Assembly (NCBI RefSeq): GCF_018449515.1
Contig: NZ_JAAVUQ010000024.1
Coordinates: 1-64,000, forward strand
Length of the DNA: 64,000 nucleotides
Direction: 5' to 3'
Source: Caballeronia sp. dw_19
GTDB taxonomy: Bacteria > Pseudomonadota > Gammaproteobacteria > Burkholderiales > Burkholderiaceae
Shown: piece by piece, positions 53,613-61,655 of the stretch
Numbering within the stretch: position 1 is the first letter of the stretch
Layout: the number at the start of each line of letters is the position of its first letter
The notes under the pieces: model-generated
Seen by the model: the letters and a program-made list of their open reading frames with translations, nothing else
Database searches by the model: none
What the model was told of the DNA's origin: nothing
Made by a program: the position numbers and the translations under genes

Positions 53613-56289
53613 CGTCGCCGCCATCGGCCAACGCTGGCGCTTCGACAGCGCTCATGACGGGATCCGGGGCCTTGGTGTAGTACCAATCGCGTGTCCCGGT
53701 CGTATGCCGCTTGCGAACCCATCCGAGTGACTTCATAGCCTTGCCGATGCGTCGCTGCTCGGGCAACGTCCATTTCGACGTGTCCAGCTTCAGGACGTCC
53801 GCGAGGATCTCTTCCATCGTGACGGTGGCGACGAGGTCCAGATGGCGCGCGATCTTGCTCTCGTAGACGTCCCCTTCGTATCGCTCAGCCTGCTCCACTT
53901 CGAATAGATGCTTCTCAGCGTCACTCACATGCCACCGCGTGCCCTGCTTGTACAGGCGTACGGCCTCCGCCCACAACTGATCACGATCGCGCGCAAGGGC
54001 CGCCTGATCGACCGGTCCCTGCACGCGGATCGGCCAGTAACGGCGGTTGCCGGATTCGTCTTTCAGGTACGTGTCAAAGTTGACCGAACCAGCGAACACG
54101 CACTGCCGGTGAACGTCCGTCGCACGCTTGCCGTAGAAGTTACGAAAGCGGTCTGTCTCCGTAGCGAAGAAGCCCTTGGCCGTTGACGAGTCCGCCTTGT
54201 TGAACGAGTCTAGCTCGCTCAGTTCAATGATCCATTTGCCGGACATGATGGCGTAGGTATCTTTCTCGCCGAGCCGGATCTGCGCGTCGGTGAACCACTG
54301 CTTACCGGCGAGTATCTGCAGCGCCGAGGACTTGCCCCAACCCTGCCCGCCTTCGAGGATCACCACGTTGTCGACCTTGCAGCCGGGCTTCATGACACGC
54401 GCCACGGCCGCCACCAGCCACTTCATGCCGGCCAACCGCACGTACTCGCTATCGGTGGCATGCAGGTAGGTGACAGGCCAAAGCTGGACGCGCGGTACGC
54501 CGTCGTGCACCAGCCCTTCGAGGTACTCGCGTACATCGTGATAGTGGTGCTTATCGGCCTCAAGCAAAACTGCGCGCATGACGATGTCCGGACGGACAGA
54601 TAAGCCGAATTTTTGCGACATCCAGAGCTCGCACCGGAGGTCGTCCATGTCCGTCCATTCGCCGACCTCGCCATCCGGAAACGGGGGTGCCCGGCGCTTC
54701 ATAACGCGGCCAGCAAAGTCGTCCTGCGCGATCACACCCTTCCATTGGTGATGGTTCGAAAGGATCGTGAATACGTTCCCGAGCGTGGGCAGCAGCTTGC
54801 CCTTATCGGAGCGAGCCAACTCATCAAACCAACTTTGCTGTTCGTCCGGCTCTTGGGCCTCGCGGCCCTCTTTCGCAGCGGCAGCGGACATCGCGTCAAT
54901 CGAGACACCGGTATCGAGCAACGAGCGCACGCCATTCGGCGACTCGGCCGAGACGATGCCAGCCTTCTCCATCGCGTCAACGAGGCGGGCAGCCCGATTG
55001 AACCCAATCCGAAACTTTCGCTGGACGGATGAAACCGACACGCGGCCTTCCTTGCGCACCAGCTCGACGGCGCGGTCATAGAGAGGATCGTCGCCCATAT
55101 CAGCAGCATGCAGATGCGGAAACGGCAGAACGTCAGCAGAGGCCGGCGCAAGAGCGGCCAAGAGGCCGGCCTCTATCTGAGTCTTGACCGCTGGCAAGCC
55201 CTCTGCGCAATGAAGGTCGTTGAAGTCGGTGAGCTTACGGTCTTCGCGGTTCGCGAACGTGGGATAGACAATGCTGGCATTACCCACCTCCGCTGCCGCC
55301 TCGTAGGCACGCTTCAGACCAGCGTTTTCGAAAAGACGCTTGCGCTCGGGCATCACGTCATTGCCAATCGACAACTCCAGGTATGCGATGCCTTGCTCAT
55401 CCTGTCTCGCCTGCACGCGAACCATGTACCACGTGTTCTTAGCGTCAATGCGCACGGCGTCGCCGTCGATTATCAGTTCGCCTTCGAAGCCGTAGTTCTC
55501 GGAAAGATGCTCGCGAAGGCGCTGCTCGATCTTCCAATCGTCGTCGGCGCAGATAAGGAGATGGAGATCCGGATGCGCCGCGCGCAGGTAACGCGCTGTC
55601 GGCATAATCCCGCCCGCATCGAAGCACACGGCCAGCGGAATCCTGTCGCCCGTCGCCATGCGAATCGAACGCCCGGTCGCATAGCCTTCGGCGAGCATGG
55701 CTACCTTGTCATCCTCGCCTATATCACCGAACTGAAGCGACGTGCCCTTCTTCTCCATGCCCTTATTGAACCGCTTCGCACCTGCAGGAGTGATCTTCTG
55801 CAGGCCAGCGAGACGAATGCCGCCGTCATACATAAACATGGGCACGAGCAGATCGCCAGTGTCGTCAAACCGAACTGCTTCTGGCGTGATCTGCTTGCGA
55901 TCGAGGTAATCCGATGTGCCCCGATCACTCGCCTTCTGCCATTGATCCGCAGCGCGGTTCGCCGCCATCTTGGCAGCGCGCGCCGACTTCTCAGCCTCCT
56001 CTCGATCGATGGCCTCCTGCCGCTTGCGGGTCTCCGCGAGATCCTCAGCGGTGAGAGTTGCCCCGTCCCACTGGAACCGCTCAGTGCCGGCGTCATCGCC
56101 TGAGAAATGCCCGAAGGTGCCCGTGTATCCGATCAGCTTGCCGGCCTTGAAGACTTCGCGCAGTTGATACCACCATTTCTTCTGACGACCATACCGATGA
56201 TGCTTGCCATCGGCGACCGGGTGGCCCGGCGGTAACTCGGGGTGGCCCGCCGCTTTCAGTTGATTGATGACCTGGTCTAACGAAGACAT
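53596..56289 (-). CDS. Phage primase-helicase with Toprim, FtsK-gamma-like and VirE domains
   Basis: 897 aa from the ATG at 56289. Residues 1-80 include a zinc-less primase-type N-terminus. A Toprim-like region has Glu201 in VAMLAEGYATGRSI and the acidic LLICADDDWK (245-254). Residues about 400-460 (DPLYDRAVELVRKEGRVSVS, SVQRKFRIGFNRAARLVDAM, EKAGIVS) closely match the winged-helix gamma domain of FtsK/SpoIIIE. Residues about 500-830 are a VirE-type P-loop ATPase: Walker A GGQGWGKS (647-654) and KWIIELSELDSF (Walker B). It probably primes and unwinds phage DNA. The internal FtsK-gamma domain is unusual and may target specific sites. Confidence 0.88.
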   Translation of the reverse strand: MSSLDQVINQLKAAGHPELPPGHPVADGKHHRYGRQKKWWYQLREVFKAGKLIGYTGTFGHFSGDDAGTERFQWDGATLTAEDLAETRKRQEAIDREEAEKSARAAKMAANRAADQWQKASDRGTSDYLDRKQITPEAVRFDDTGDLLVPMFMYDGGIRLAGLQKITPAGAKRFNKGMEKKGTSLQFGDIGEDDKVAMLAEGYATGRSIRMATGDRIPLAVCFDAGGIMPTARYLRAAHPDLHLLICADDDWKIEQRLREHLSENYGFEGELIIDGDAVRIDAKNTWYMVRVQARQDEQGIAYLELSIGNDVMPERKRLFENAGLKRAYEAAAEVGNASIVYPTFANREDRKLTDFNDLHCAEGLPAVKTQIEAGLLAALAPASADVLPFPHLHAADMGDDPLYDRAVELVRKEGRVSVSSVQRKFRIGFNRAARLVDAMEKAGIVSAESPNGVRSLLDTGVSIDAMSAAAAKEGREAQEPDEQQSWFDELARSDKGKLLPTLGNVFTILSNHHQWKGVIAQDDFAGRVMKRRAPPFPDGEVGEWTDMDDLRCELWMSQKFGLSVRPDIVMRAVLLEADKHHYHDVREYLEGLVHDGVPRVQLWPVTYLHATDSEYVRLAGMKWLVAAVARVMKPGCKVDNVVILEGGQGWGKSSALQILAGKQWFTDAQIRLGEKDTYAIMSGKWIIELSELDSFNKADSSTAKGFFATETDRFRNFYGKRATDVHRQCVFAGSVNFDTYLKDESGNRRYWPIRVQGPVDQAALARDRDQLWAEAVRLYKQGTRWHVSDAEKHLFEVEQAERYEGDVYESKIARHLDLVATVTMEEILADVLKLDTSKWTLPEQRRIGKAMKSLGWVRKRHTTGTRDWYYTKAPDPVMSAVEAPALADGGDDDSPL

Positions 56290-56426
56290 GCGGCGATTCT
56301 CCTTGTGATTTGAGCTTTGGAAAGGCGACCGCGCCAAGTAGCGCGACCAGCAACGAAGGTATGTACGCCGACCGGGAACCGGTCAGGCTGAGGATGGCGG
56401 CGCCGCAGCGCCGTGCAGGTTGTCTT

Positions 56427-56439
56427 CAAAGTCACTTTG
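56427..56439. repeat. Dispersed palindrome copy, exact CAAAGTCACTTTG
   Basis: A perfect 13-bp match to CAAAGTNACTTTG. It overlaps the stop codon of the 131-aa gene and lies upstream of the primase-helicase. Confidence 0.75.
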
Positions 56440-56827
56440 GTCCCGGGGCGCGACGACCGCGCATTAGGTGCCACTCGGCGTCATGGCGTGCGAAAAGAGC
56501 GTCGTATTCCTCGACGCTGAGATACCAACTGATGTATTCGAAAAAAGTACGCCGCTCGTCTTTGGTCGGACGAGCGGCGCAGAATCGGGCGGCTCCAACA
56601 GTCCACTCACTCACGACGCCGAGAGAGCGACAGGCGGCCAGGAGCACGTCCGCGGGGAAGGGACCGAAGAGCGGCGCGAGGAATCGCTCCACCTCGTGCG
56701 GCGCTTCGGTCTTGACGATCAACAGCTTGTGCATGGCGCATGCAAACCGAGCATCGGCATCGCAGGCAACGCCGATACGCACACGATTCGGGTTACAGCA
56801 GATTCGTTCTATTGGAAACGCCTGCAT
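56432..56827 (-). CDS. Unknown early phage protein
   Basis: 131 aa (MQAFPIERICCNPNRVRIGV). Mixed fold: VRIGVACDADARFACAMHKL, then ERRTFFEYISWYLSVEEYDALFA. Four bp from the CII-like gene and upstream of the helicase, in one operon. No family recognised; the CN...C Cys residues near the start could bind metal. Confidence 0.7.
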   Translation of the reverse strand: MQAFPIERICCNPNRVRIGVACDADARFACAMHKLLIVKTEAPHEVERFLAPLFGPFPADVLLAACRSLGVVSEWTVGAARFCAARPTKDERRTFFEYISWYLSVEEYDALFARHDAEWHLMRGRRAPGPK

Positions 56828-56830
56828 GAC

Positions 56831-57394
56831 TTACTTGCGGCGCAGCTTCGAAAGTCGCAGCGTCGTGCGGATCAGCCGCTCGAATAAGCGCTGACCCTTG
56901 CGGCTTACGACCGTCAGAGCCTCCGCTTCCTGCAGGTCAATGCGCTTGTCCTGCACGGCGCGAATCACCTCCGTGGCAACTTCGCCCACATGCGCTTGCA
57001 GATCCAGCGTCGCGGTCGTGAGAGTCGTGATGTCGTGCGGATACTCATCGTCAGCCGCTTGATCGACATGCATGGGCGCGGCAATCAGACCGAAGCGCTC
57101 ATTCAATGCATGCAACGCATCAAGGGCGAACGGCTCGCTCTCGCGCTTCTCCTGCATCCATTCAAGGAGAAGCTCGAACATTTCCATCGAAAGCCGGTTT
57201 TCGCCCTCACCTCGCAACCGGAGGCGCAGCGTCTCGGACGTGATGCTCTTACCGCGACGGAGCGCAAGGAAGTTGGCGGCATCAGCCACGCCACCTGGTG
57301 AGTTACGGACAGACGTGTAAAGGACATCAAGCCACTCTGTTCCGCTGTATCTGCAAGTCATACGGCCCCGGTTCTTTGGAAAACGTTTTTTCAT
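56831..57394 (-). CDS. CII-type phage regulatory protein
   Basis: About 187 aa; starts at 57394, 57433 or 57361 are possible and none has a good ribosome site. The segment GGVADAANFLALRRGKSITS with SETLRLRLRGEGENRLSMEM is the Cys-less HTH of the phage regulatory CII/CP76 family, with a helical C-terminus (DLQEAEALTVVSRKGQRLFE). First gene after cro in the minus-strand early operon, the CII position. Expected to activate or stabilise lysogeny promoters. Confidence 0.8.
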   Translation of the reverse strand: MKKRFPKNRGRMTCRYSGTEWLDVLYTSVRNSPGGVADAANFLALRRGKSITSETLRLRLRGEGENRLSMEMFELLLEWMQEKRESEPFALDALHALNERFGLIAAPMHVDQAADDEYPHDITTLTTATLDLQAHVGEVATEVIRAVQDKRIDLQEAEALTVVSRKGQRLFERLIRTTLRLSKLRRK

Positions 57395-57570
57395 ACTTTT
57401 TGCCGTTGGTTGCCGTCTGTACGATTCGGACATGAACGCACCAATGACAAATCCATCACGCGAAGAAGAGAGCAAGCGCTGCGATGCTGGAGAGACGCAC
57501 CGGTCTGGTCGATGGAGCGTCACAGCACGTCGCTCCATCGGCGGAGGCCCGCGCGATGCTTAAGAAATCC

Positions 57571-57804
57571 CTAGTGCGAAACGTGAGCGCGATTGGTCAA
57601 CGTCGGCTGCTCAGGCAAACCCGCGAAGTAATCGTGCAGCGCTTGAACCGTGGAGACGCGAGGGTCACCCACAGCTCCGCTCGTGAGCTTGGTGAGCGTT
57701 GGGTATGGCACGCCGGATTGTTTTGCAACGGTGCGCAGATTGCCCTTTTCAAGCCCGAGTCGAGCCAAGGTCGAGGCGAGAAACGTTGCATATTGGTTGT
57801 CCAT
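57571..57804 (-). CDS. Cro-like HTH regulator
   Basis: 77 aa from the ATG at 57804 with AGGGAG upstream (MDNQYATFLASTLARLGLEK). HTH: NLRTVAKQSGVPYPTLTKLTSG (about residues 21-42). Divergent from the repressor at 57920 and separated by two operator copies, the arrangement of a Cro/CI switch. First gene of the leftward operon. Confidence 0.82.
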   Translation of the reverse strand: MDNQYATFLASTLARLGLEKGNLRTVAKQSGVPYPTLTKLTSGAVGDPRVSTVQALHDYFAGLPEQPTLTNRAHVSH

Positions 57805-57837
57805 CCAAACTCCCTTGAGCAATGAGTACCAACATAA

Positions 57838-57853
57838 TAGCCATTAGTGGTTA
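57838..57853. promoter_or_regulatory. Switch operator 1, TAGCCATTAGTGGTTA
   Basis: A 16-bp imperfect palindrome in the divergent region, 34 bp upstream of the cro-like start. Fits the shared consensus TARCCATYARTGGYTA. Confidence 0.7.
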
Positions 57854-57894
57854 TTTAGGCAACCAACCGAGTCCTTCAAGCGACCGCAACTGGC

Positions 57895-57910
57895 TAGCCA
57901 TCAATGGCAC
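57895..57910. promoter_or_regulatory. Switch operator 2, TAGCCATCAATGGCAC
   Basis: Second copy of the 16-bp operator, 10 bp before the repressor start; the start itself overlaps a TAGCCAT half-site. Suggests the repressor controls its own promoter. Confidence 0.7.
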
Positions 57911-57919
57911 GCTTTAGCC

Positions 57920-58432
57920 ATGACACGTCTAAACACCAAACAGATCCTCGCGGCCAACATGCGCCGACTAATGGACACCTCCGCATCCCTAAACACGCAG
58001 GTGAAACTGGCTGCTCGTGCCGGAATTGCGCAAAGCACAGTGGGGCGACTGCTTCGTGGCGAGGTTTACGCTCAGCTAGCCCAGGTCGAAGCCATCGCCG
58101 ACGCCTTCCACATCACCGTGGGCGAGCTGCTTACCGACCACTCCCTCACGAGCGAGTCAGCGCCGACCTACGATAAGATTGCGTTCGCAAAATTACCCGC
58201 CACCGAAAAGGCACAGATATCTGCATTCATTGATTTCGTCATCCAACGTCAGGACGAGTCAAAAATGAGCGACCCACTTTCGCTCAGCAAAAAGACGGAC
58301 CTCCCACCGGACCTCAAAGACCGCCTCATGGAAGCAATTCAGCGTGAACTTAACGACGATACGCTGACACTAGGCCATGAAAGCAAAACTGAGCGCAGAA
58401 CAAAAGGACGCCGAAAACGTTCTTCATCTTAA
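57920..58432 (+). CDS. Phage repressor, HTH XRE type, without S24 peptidase domain
   Basis: 170 aa. HTH about residues 24-72: LNTQVKLAARAGIAQSTVGR, LLRGEVYAQLAQVEAIADAF, HITVGELL. The C-terminal 95 residues are short, charged and lack the Ala-Gly and Ser-Lys motifs of LexA/CI peptidases. So it should not be cleaved through RecA. No Shine-Dalgarno is seen; the message may start close to the ATG. It faces the cro-like gene. Overlaps the next gene by 56 bp. Confidence 0.85.
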   Translation: MTRLNTKQILAANMRRLMDTSASLNTQVKLAARAGIAQSTVGRLLRGEVYAQLAQVEAIADAFHITVGELLTDHSLTSESAPTYDKIAFAKLPATEKAQISAFIDFVIQRQDESKMSDPLSLSKKTDLPPDLKDRLMEAIQRELNDDTLTLGHESKTERRTKGRRKRSSS

Positions 58433-58853
58433 TGATTACCGGGACATTGAGAGCCAGCCGCTAGCAGCTGCTCTGCAAGCAAAGCAGGACCGCATCCAAT
58501 CAATCCACGACCACATCAACCACCATTTGAATGACCCTGATGCGCCAGTAGTCGCGGCCGCAATGGTGTACCTCGATGCCCACGGACGCATTGGCGTTGC
58601 CGCAGCGGGCATAGACCCGGAATTGGCACCACGCATCGCGCAGGAATTACGTGATGTCGCGCGCATCGTGGATCTGCACCAATTTGTCCGGCGCAAGAAA
58701 CCCAATACCCAAGGCAGCGCGTCGCTCTTGCTGCTAAGCGCGATTGGTTTCATTGCAGCCACATATGTGAACGAGATCGCTTGGCTCGACTCGGTCCTCA
58801 ACTGCGCCGCACAGATTACGGCCCTTGTGCTCGCGCGCCGGGCTCGAAATTAG
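58377..58853 (+). CDS. Unknown protein with C-terminal membrane segment
   Basis: 158 aa (MKAKLSAEQKDAENVLHLND). A helical soluble part is followed by SASLLLLSAIGFIAATYVNEIAWLDSVLN, one or two membrane segments. It begins inside the repressor gene in another frame, so translation is coupled. Possibly expressed from the prophage (lysogenic conversion, superinfection exclusion). No family recognised. Confidence 0.7.
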   Translation: MKAKLSAEQKDAENVLHLNDYRDIESQPLAAALQAKQDRIQSIHDHINHHLNDPDAPVVAAAMVYLDAHGRIGVAAAGIDPELAPRIAQELRDVARIVDLHQFVRRKKPNTQGSASLLLLSAIGFIAATYVNEIAWLDSVLNCAAQITALVLARRARN

Positions 58854-58923
58854 CCACAGGGCCACCGAAAGCCCCCTCTAATAACCGAGAAAAAACCATT
58901 CTCAGCATATTGATCTTCCAAAT

Positions 58924-58939
58924 TAACCATTAATGGCTT
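58924..58939. promoter_or_regulatory. Switch operator 3, TAACCATTAATGGCTT
   Basis: Third 16-bp operator copy, just before a TATAAA box (58941-58946), in front of the rightward early genes. Confidence 0.72.
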
Positions 58940-58946
58940 GTATAAA

Positions 58947-58962
58947 TGACCATCAATGGCTA
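58947..58962. promoter_or_regulatory. Switch operator 4, TGACCATCAATGGCTA
   Basis: Fourth copy, 23 bp after operator 3 (two helical turns) and just past the TATAAA box. The pair would bracket the early rightward promoter. Confidence 0.72.
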
Positions 58963-59004
58963 TTCTTGCTCCCAATGCGCAATCCCGCGCAACCGGAGAT
59001 TCAC

Positions 59005-59265
59005 ATGAAAAACCTCTTCGACCACCATACGGCGCACCGAATCGCCGCCCTGCGCAAGATGCAGGGCCTGCCGTTCGATATCCCGCCCGGCCACACCGTT
59101 TATCGCCAAAGTGACTTTGAGAAATCCAAGGTCTGGCGGTATGTAATCCGCTGTGGACTTGTTGTCATCATCGCCGTGCTCTTCGAACCCGCTCCGGGTT
59201 CCCCGCAGAACGCTTCGCCAGCGGCCGGCCACGCCGCACGGCTTCCCGTTCACGCCAGCGTTTAG
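59005..59265 (+). CDS. Small early membrane protein
   Basis: 86 aa with GGAG before the ATG (MKNLFDHHTAHRIAALRKMQ). One membrane segment at about VIRCGLVVIIAVLF and a short polar tail. First gene under the operator pair at 58924-58962. An exact 13-mer lies within it. Function unknown. Confidence 0.7.
   Translation: MKNLFDHHTAHRIAALRKMQGLPFDIPPGHTVYRQSDFEKSKVWRYVIRCGLVVIIAVLFEPAPGSPQNASPAAGHAARLPVHASV
59107..59119. repeat. Dispersed palindrome copy, exact CAAAGTGACTTTG
   Basis: A perfect 13-bp match to CAAAGTNACTTTG within the first rightward early gene. Confidence 0.7.
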
Positions 59266-59273
59266 GTACCGCG

Positions 59274-59477
59274 ATGGCAGATCGGGTCCCCGTCACCAAC
59301 GCCGAAATTGCGAAGGAATCCCGTGACCGACACGTACGCGGATCTGCCGTCGACGCCATCACTAATCCAGCAATTCGAATTTGCCTGATCGTGTGCGCCG
59401 AGTTGCGCAAGAAACATCCAGAACCAACGCCGTCCGAGCCGGACCTTAAGCGCCTTGCGGCCGGCGATACCGACTGA
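59274..59477 (+). CDS. Small unknown early protein
   Basis: 67 aa (MADRVPVTNAEIAKESRDRH), hydrophilic with one hydrophobic helix (ITNPAIRICLIVCAELRKKH). Eight bp after the preceding gene. No family recognised. Confidence 0.6.
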   Translation: MADRVPVTNAEIAKESRDRHVRGSAVDAITNPAIRICLIVCAELRKKHPEPTPSEPDLKRLAAGDTD

Positions 59478-59485
59478 AGAGACCC

Positions 59486-59839
59486 ATGCCACGAATTAAC
59501 GAACTACCGCACCGCGACGTGCAGCGCACCGACACGCTCGGTCTTTGCACCTTTGTGAAATATGACCCTATGGCACCGCGTGCCAAGACCCCGGTAATGG
59601 TCGGCCGATATGTTGTGCATCGAAAGCCGCTCCATGGCAGCGTGCACACGCTCTACATGATCATGGATGGTGCCGACATCGCCCGAACGCAGATCTCATA
59701 TCCGAGTGAAGGCGACTGCGCGAGTGCTCTGAGCGCCCGTCAGAACGTTCGCCGCATTGCAGGTGCCGCAATTGGCAAGGCAAAGCGCGCAAAGAAAGGA
59801 TGGCAAGCCAATCCGATGAGCATCAAGGAGGCAGCGTAA
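59486..59839 (+). CDS. Unknown early phage protein
   Basis: 117 aa with AAGAG upstream (MPRINELPHRDVQRTDTLGL). Beta-rich middle (VGRYVVHRKPLHGSVHTLYM) and a basic C-terminus (AAIGKAKRAKKGW), suggesting nucleic-acid contact. Stop overlaps the next start (TAATG). Confidence 0.65.
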   Translation: MPRINELPHRDVQRTDTLGLCTFVKYDPMAPRAKTPVMVGRYVVHRKPLHGSVHTLYMIMDGADIARTQISYPSEGDCASALSARQNVRRIAGAAIGKAKRAKKGWQANPMSIKEAA

Positions 59840-60078
59840 TGTTCTCCGCCATCGTTGCCATCACCCTTTGCGCCGCCGTCTGGCTGCTGCTCCAAAGCGG
59901 ACGCCGCAAGGTCTACGGCGCTGTTCTCGGCTTGTTCAATTCGATGCTTTGGATCTTCGCAGGTCTGACTGCCGGGACTCACTTCGTCGCACTCATTGCC
60001 GCCGTTTGCGGTCTGAACTTCCTGGTCTTTCTTGCAGCAGCAGCCAGCACCTCGACGCGGAGGTCGCATGCGCACTGA
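59839..60078 (+). CDS. Small two-span membrane protein
   Basis: 79 aa with GGAGG upstream (MFSAIVAITLCAAVWLLLQS). Two or three hydrophobic helices (LGLFNSMLWIFAGLTAG, VALIAAVCGLNFLVFLAAAA). Overlaps the following gene by 11 bp. Unknown role. Confidence 0.65.
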   Translation: MFSAIVAITLCAAVWLLLQSGRRKVYGAVLGLFNSMLWIFAGLTAGTHFVALIAAVCGLNFLVFLAAAASTSTRRSHAH

Positions 60079-60379
60079 CCTGTCGGACATCGCGAAGCAT
60101 CTGATCGGGATGCTCAGTCAGTCCGTCTACCTCACCACGACCAACATCACAGAAGCCCTGCCACATGCCGACGCTGAATCGGTCGGCGTGGAAATGGACA
60201 TGCTGATACGCAGCGGTGTAGTGACGCGAGGGTTTGTTCGCCATTCGGAACCTCTCGATGTCGCCTATTGGCTCGAACATAAGCCTCGCCCTCCCGGCGT
60301 TGTAGGACCGGGAATCGTCACGATGGAAGACTTCACGAGCGTAGCTCGATCAAGTGCGTTGGAGGTTAGCAATGGTTAA
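60068..60379 (+). CDS. Small winged-helix-like early protein
   Basis: 103 aa with GGAGG upstream (MRTDLSDIAKHLIGMLSQSV). DIAKHLIGMLSQSVYLTTTN and VEMDMLIRSGVVTRGF read like a winged-helix domain that compares two subpopulations of genes (repressor-type). Overlaps ParB-like gene by 8 bp. Could be a small regulator. Confidence 0.6.
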   Translation: MRTDLSDIAKHLIGMLSQSVYLTTTNITEALPHADAESVGVEMDMLIRSGVVTRGFVRHSEPLDVAYWLEHKPRPPGVVGPGIVTMEDFTSVARSSALEVSNG

Positions 60380-61655
60380 GTCAAAGACCCTGCAGCTCAA
60401 CCAGCCGATCGTTACTGGCAACACCAAGGCCGCTGTGAAAGCGGCCGGCGGCGGATCATCCGACCTCTGGACGGTACCCCCGGCCGCGCTTCACTTTGAC
60501 CCGCGCGACAACGTACGGCCGCTTGACCCAGCCCGCGTGCGCCACATCGCGGATCTGATCAAGGCGAACAGTTACGACCGAAAGAAACCGCTTGGTTGCA
60601 TCGTTAAGAAGATCAACGGTGAGGATCGTATTTACGTATACGAAGGCCAGCATCGCTATCACGGAGCCCTCCTCGCAATATCGGAGGGATTCGAGATCGA
60701 TCGCCTGCCCATCGTGATCGATGAGGCAAAGTCAGTCAGTCGCGTGAACATGATCTATGCCGGCGTAACGAACAACGACGCCGAGAAGTTGACGCCGCTG
60801 CAACTCGCGGAGCAGGTCATCGAGCTACAGACTCTCGGCGAGTTTAATGCAACGATCTGCCGCCGCTTGAACATCACCGATCAGACGATGCGCGACGTGC
60901 TGCTTCTCGCGCACGCGCCAGCAGCGATTCACGAGCTCGTACGTGCAAAGGTCGTTTCATCGACGCTCGCAATCGACGAGATCCGCACGCATGGCGGTGA
61001 CAAGGCCATGTTCCGACTGACGGAGGCCGCCGCGAGAACAAAGGCGAGCGGCAAAACCAAGATCACCAAAAAGGTGCTACCCAAGGCTGCGGCAAAAAAC
61101 ATCACTGGCGAGCAGGCAAAGCAACTTTTGCAAGCGCTGCAAGCTGTGCTGCATGACCCCCTCTTTGGCAAGCTGTCACCGGGCACCATCGCGGGGGTCG
61201 ACACGGCGCTAAGCCCGCTGTCGGATCTGCTTGATGACGCCCCGAAGAAGCTGAAGCATCCGGTTCACGTCGCGAACAGTATCGGCGTGTACGACGACTG
61301 CGAAAAACTGCACGCGCCAAGGTCGAAACGTACCGGCCAAGTCCCAGCCAGCATCTTCATCGCGCAACCTGAAGAAGGCGCATGGGTCTTCACGTTCAGG
61401 ATGGATATCGCCCCGACTTATGGATTCGCTCATGCTTATCCATCCATTGAAGAGGTGTCGATTATTCATCGGACGCGCGTTCAAGCGATCCGCGCGGCAG
61501 TGTCGGAGCTGACTCGCCTCATGAACCATAGCGATCGCGCCAAGGCGAAGGAAGCACCGATCGTTAATGCATGGCTCGACAAGCTGTACACCATGCCCGA
61601 TCCGGATTGGACCGATGACATGGTCCCGGAGTCCACCGACGAGGAGGATTCCTGA
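60372..61655 (+). CDS. ParB/KorB-like DNA-binding protein
   Basis: 427 aa with GGAGG 7 nt upstream (MVKSKTLQLNQPIVTGNTKA). The ParB N-terminal fold: RDNVRPLDPARVRHIADLIK and the nucleotide/partner motif YEGQHRYHGALLA (91-99). HTH at about 157-180 (EFNATICRRLNITDQTMRDV). C-terminal part (about 300-400) has a separate domain of unknown kind. No ParA gene is seen in the window. It may partition a plasmid-like phage, regulate, or bind the dispersed CAAAGTNACTTTG sites. Confidence 0.82.
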   Translation: MVKSKTLQLNQPIVTGNTKAAVKAAGGGSSDLWTVPPAALHFDPRDNVRPLDPARVRHIADLIKANSYDRKKPLGCIVKKINGEDRIYVYEGQHRYHGALLAISEGFEIDRLPIVIDEAKSVSRVNMIYAGVTNNDAEKLTPLQLAEQVIELQTLGEFNATICRRLNITDQTMRDVLLLAHAPAAIHELVRAKVVSSTLAIDEIRTHGGDKAMFRLTEAAARTKASGKTKITKKVLPKAAAKNITGEQAKQLLQALQAVLHDPLFGKLSPGTIAGVDTALSPLSDLLDDAPKKLKHPVHVANSIGVYDDCEKLHAPRSKRTGQVPASIFIAQPEEGAWVFTFRMDIAPTYGFAHAYPSIEEVSIIHRTRVQAIRAAVSELTRLMNHSDRAKAKEAPIVNAWLDKLYTMPDPDWTDDMVPESTDEEDS

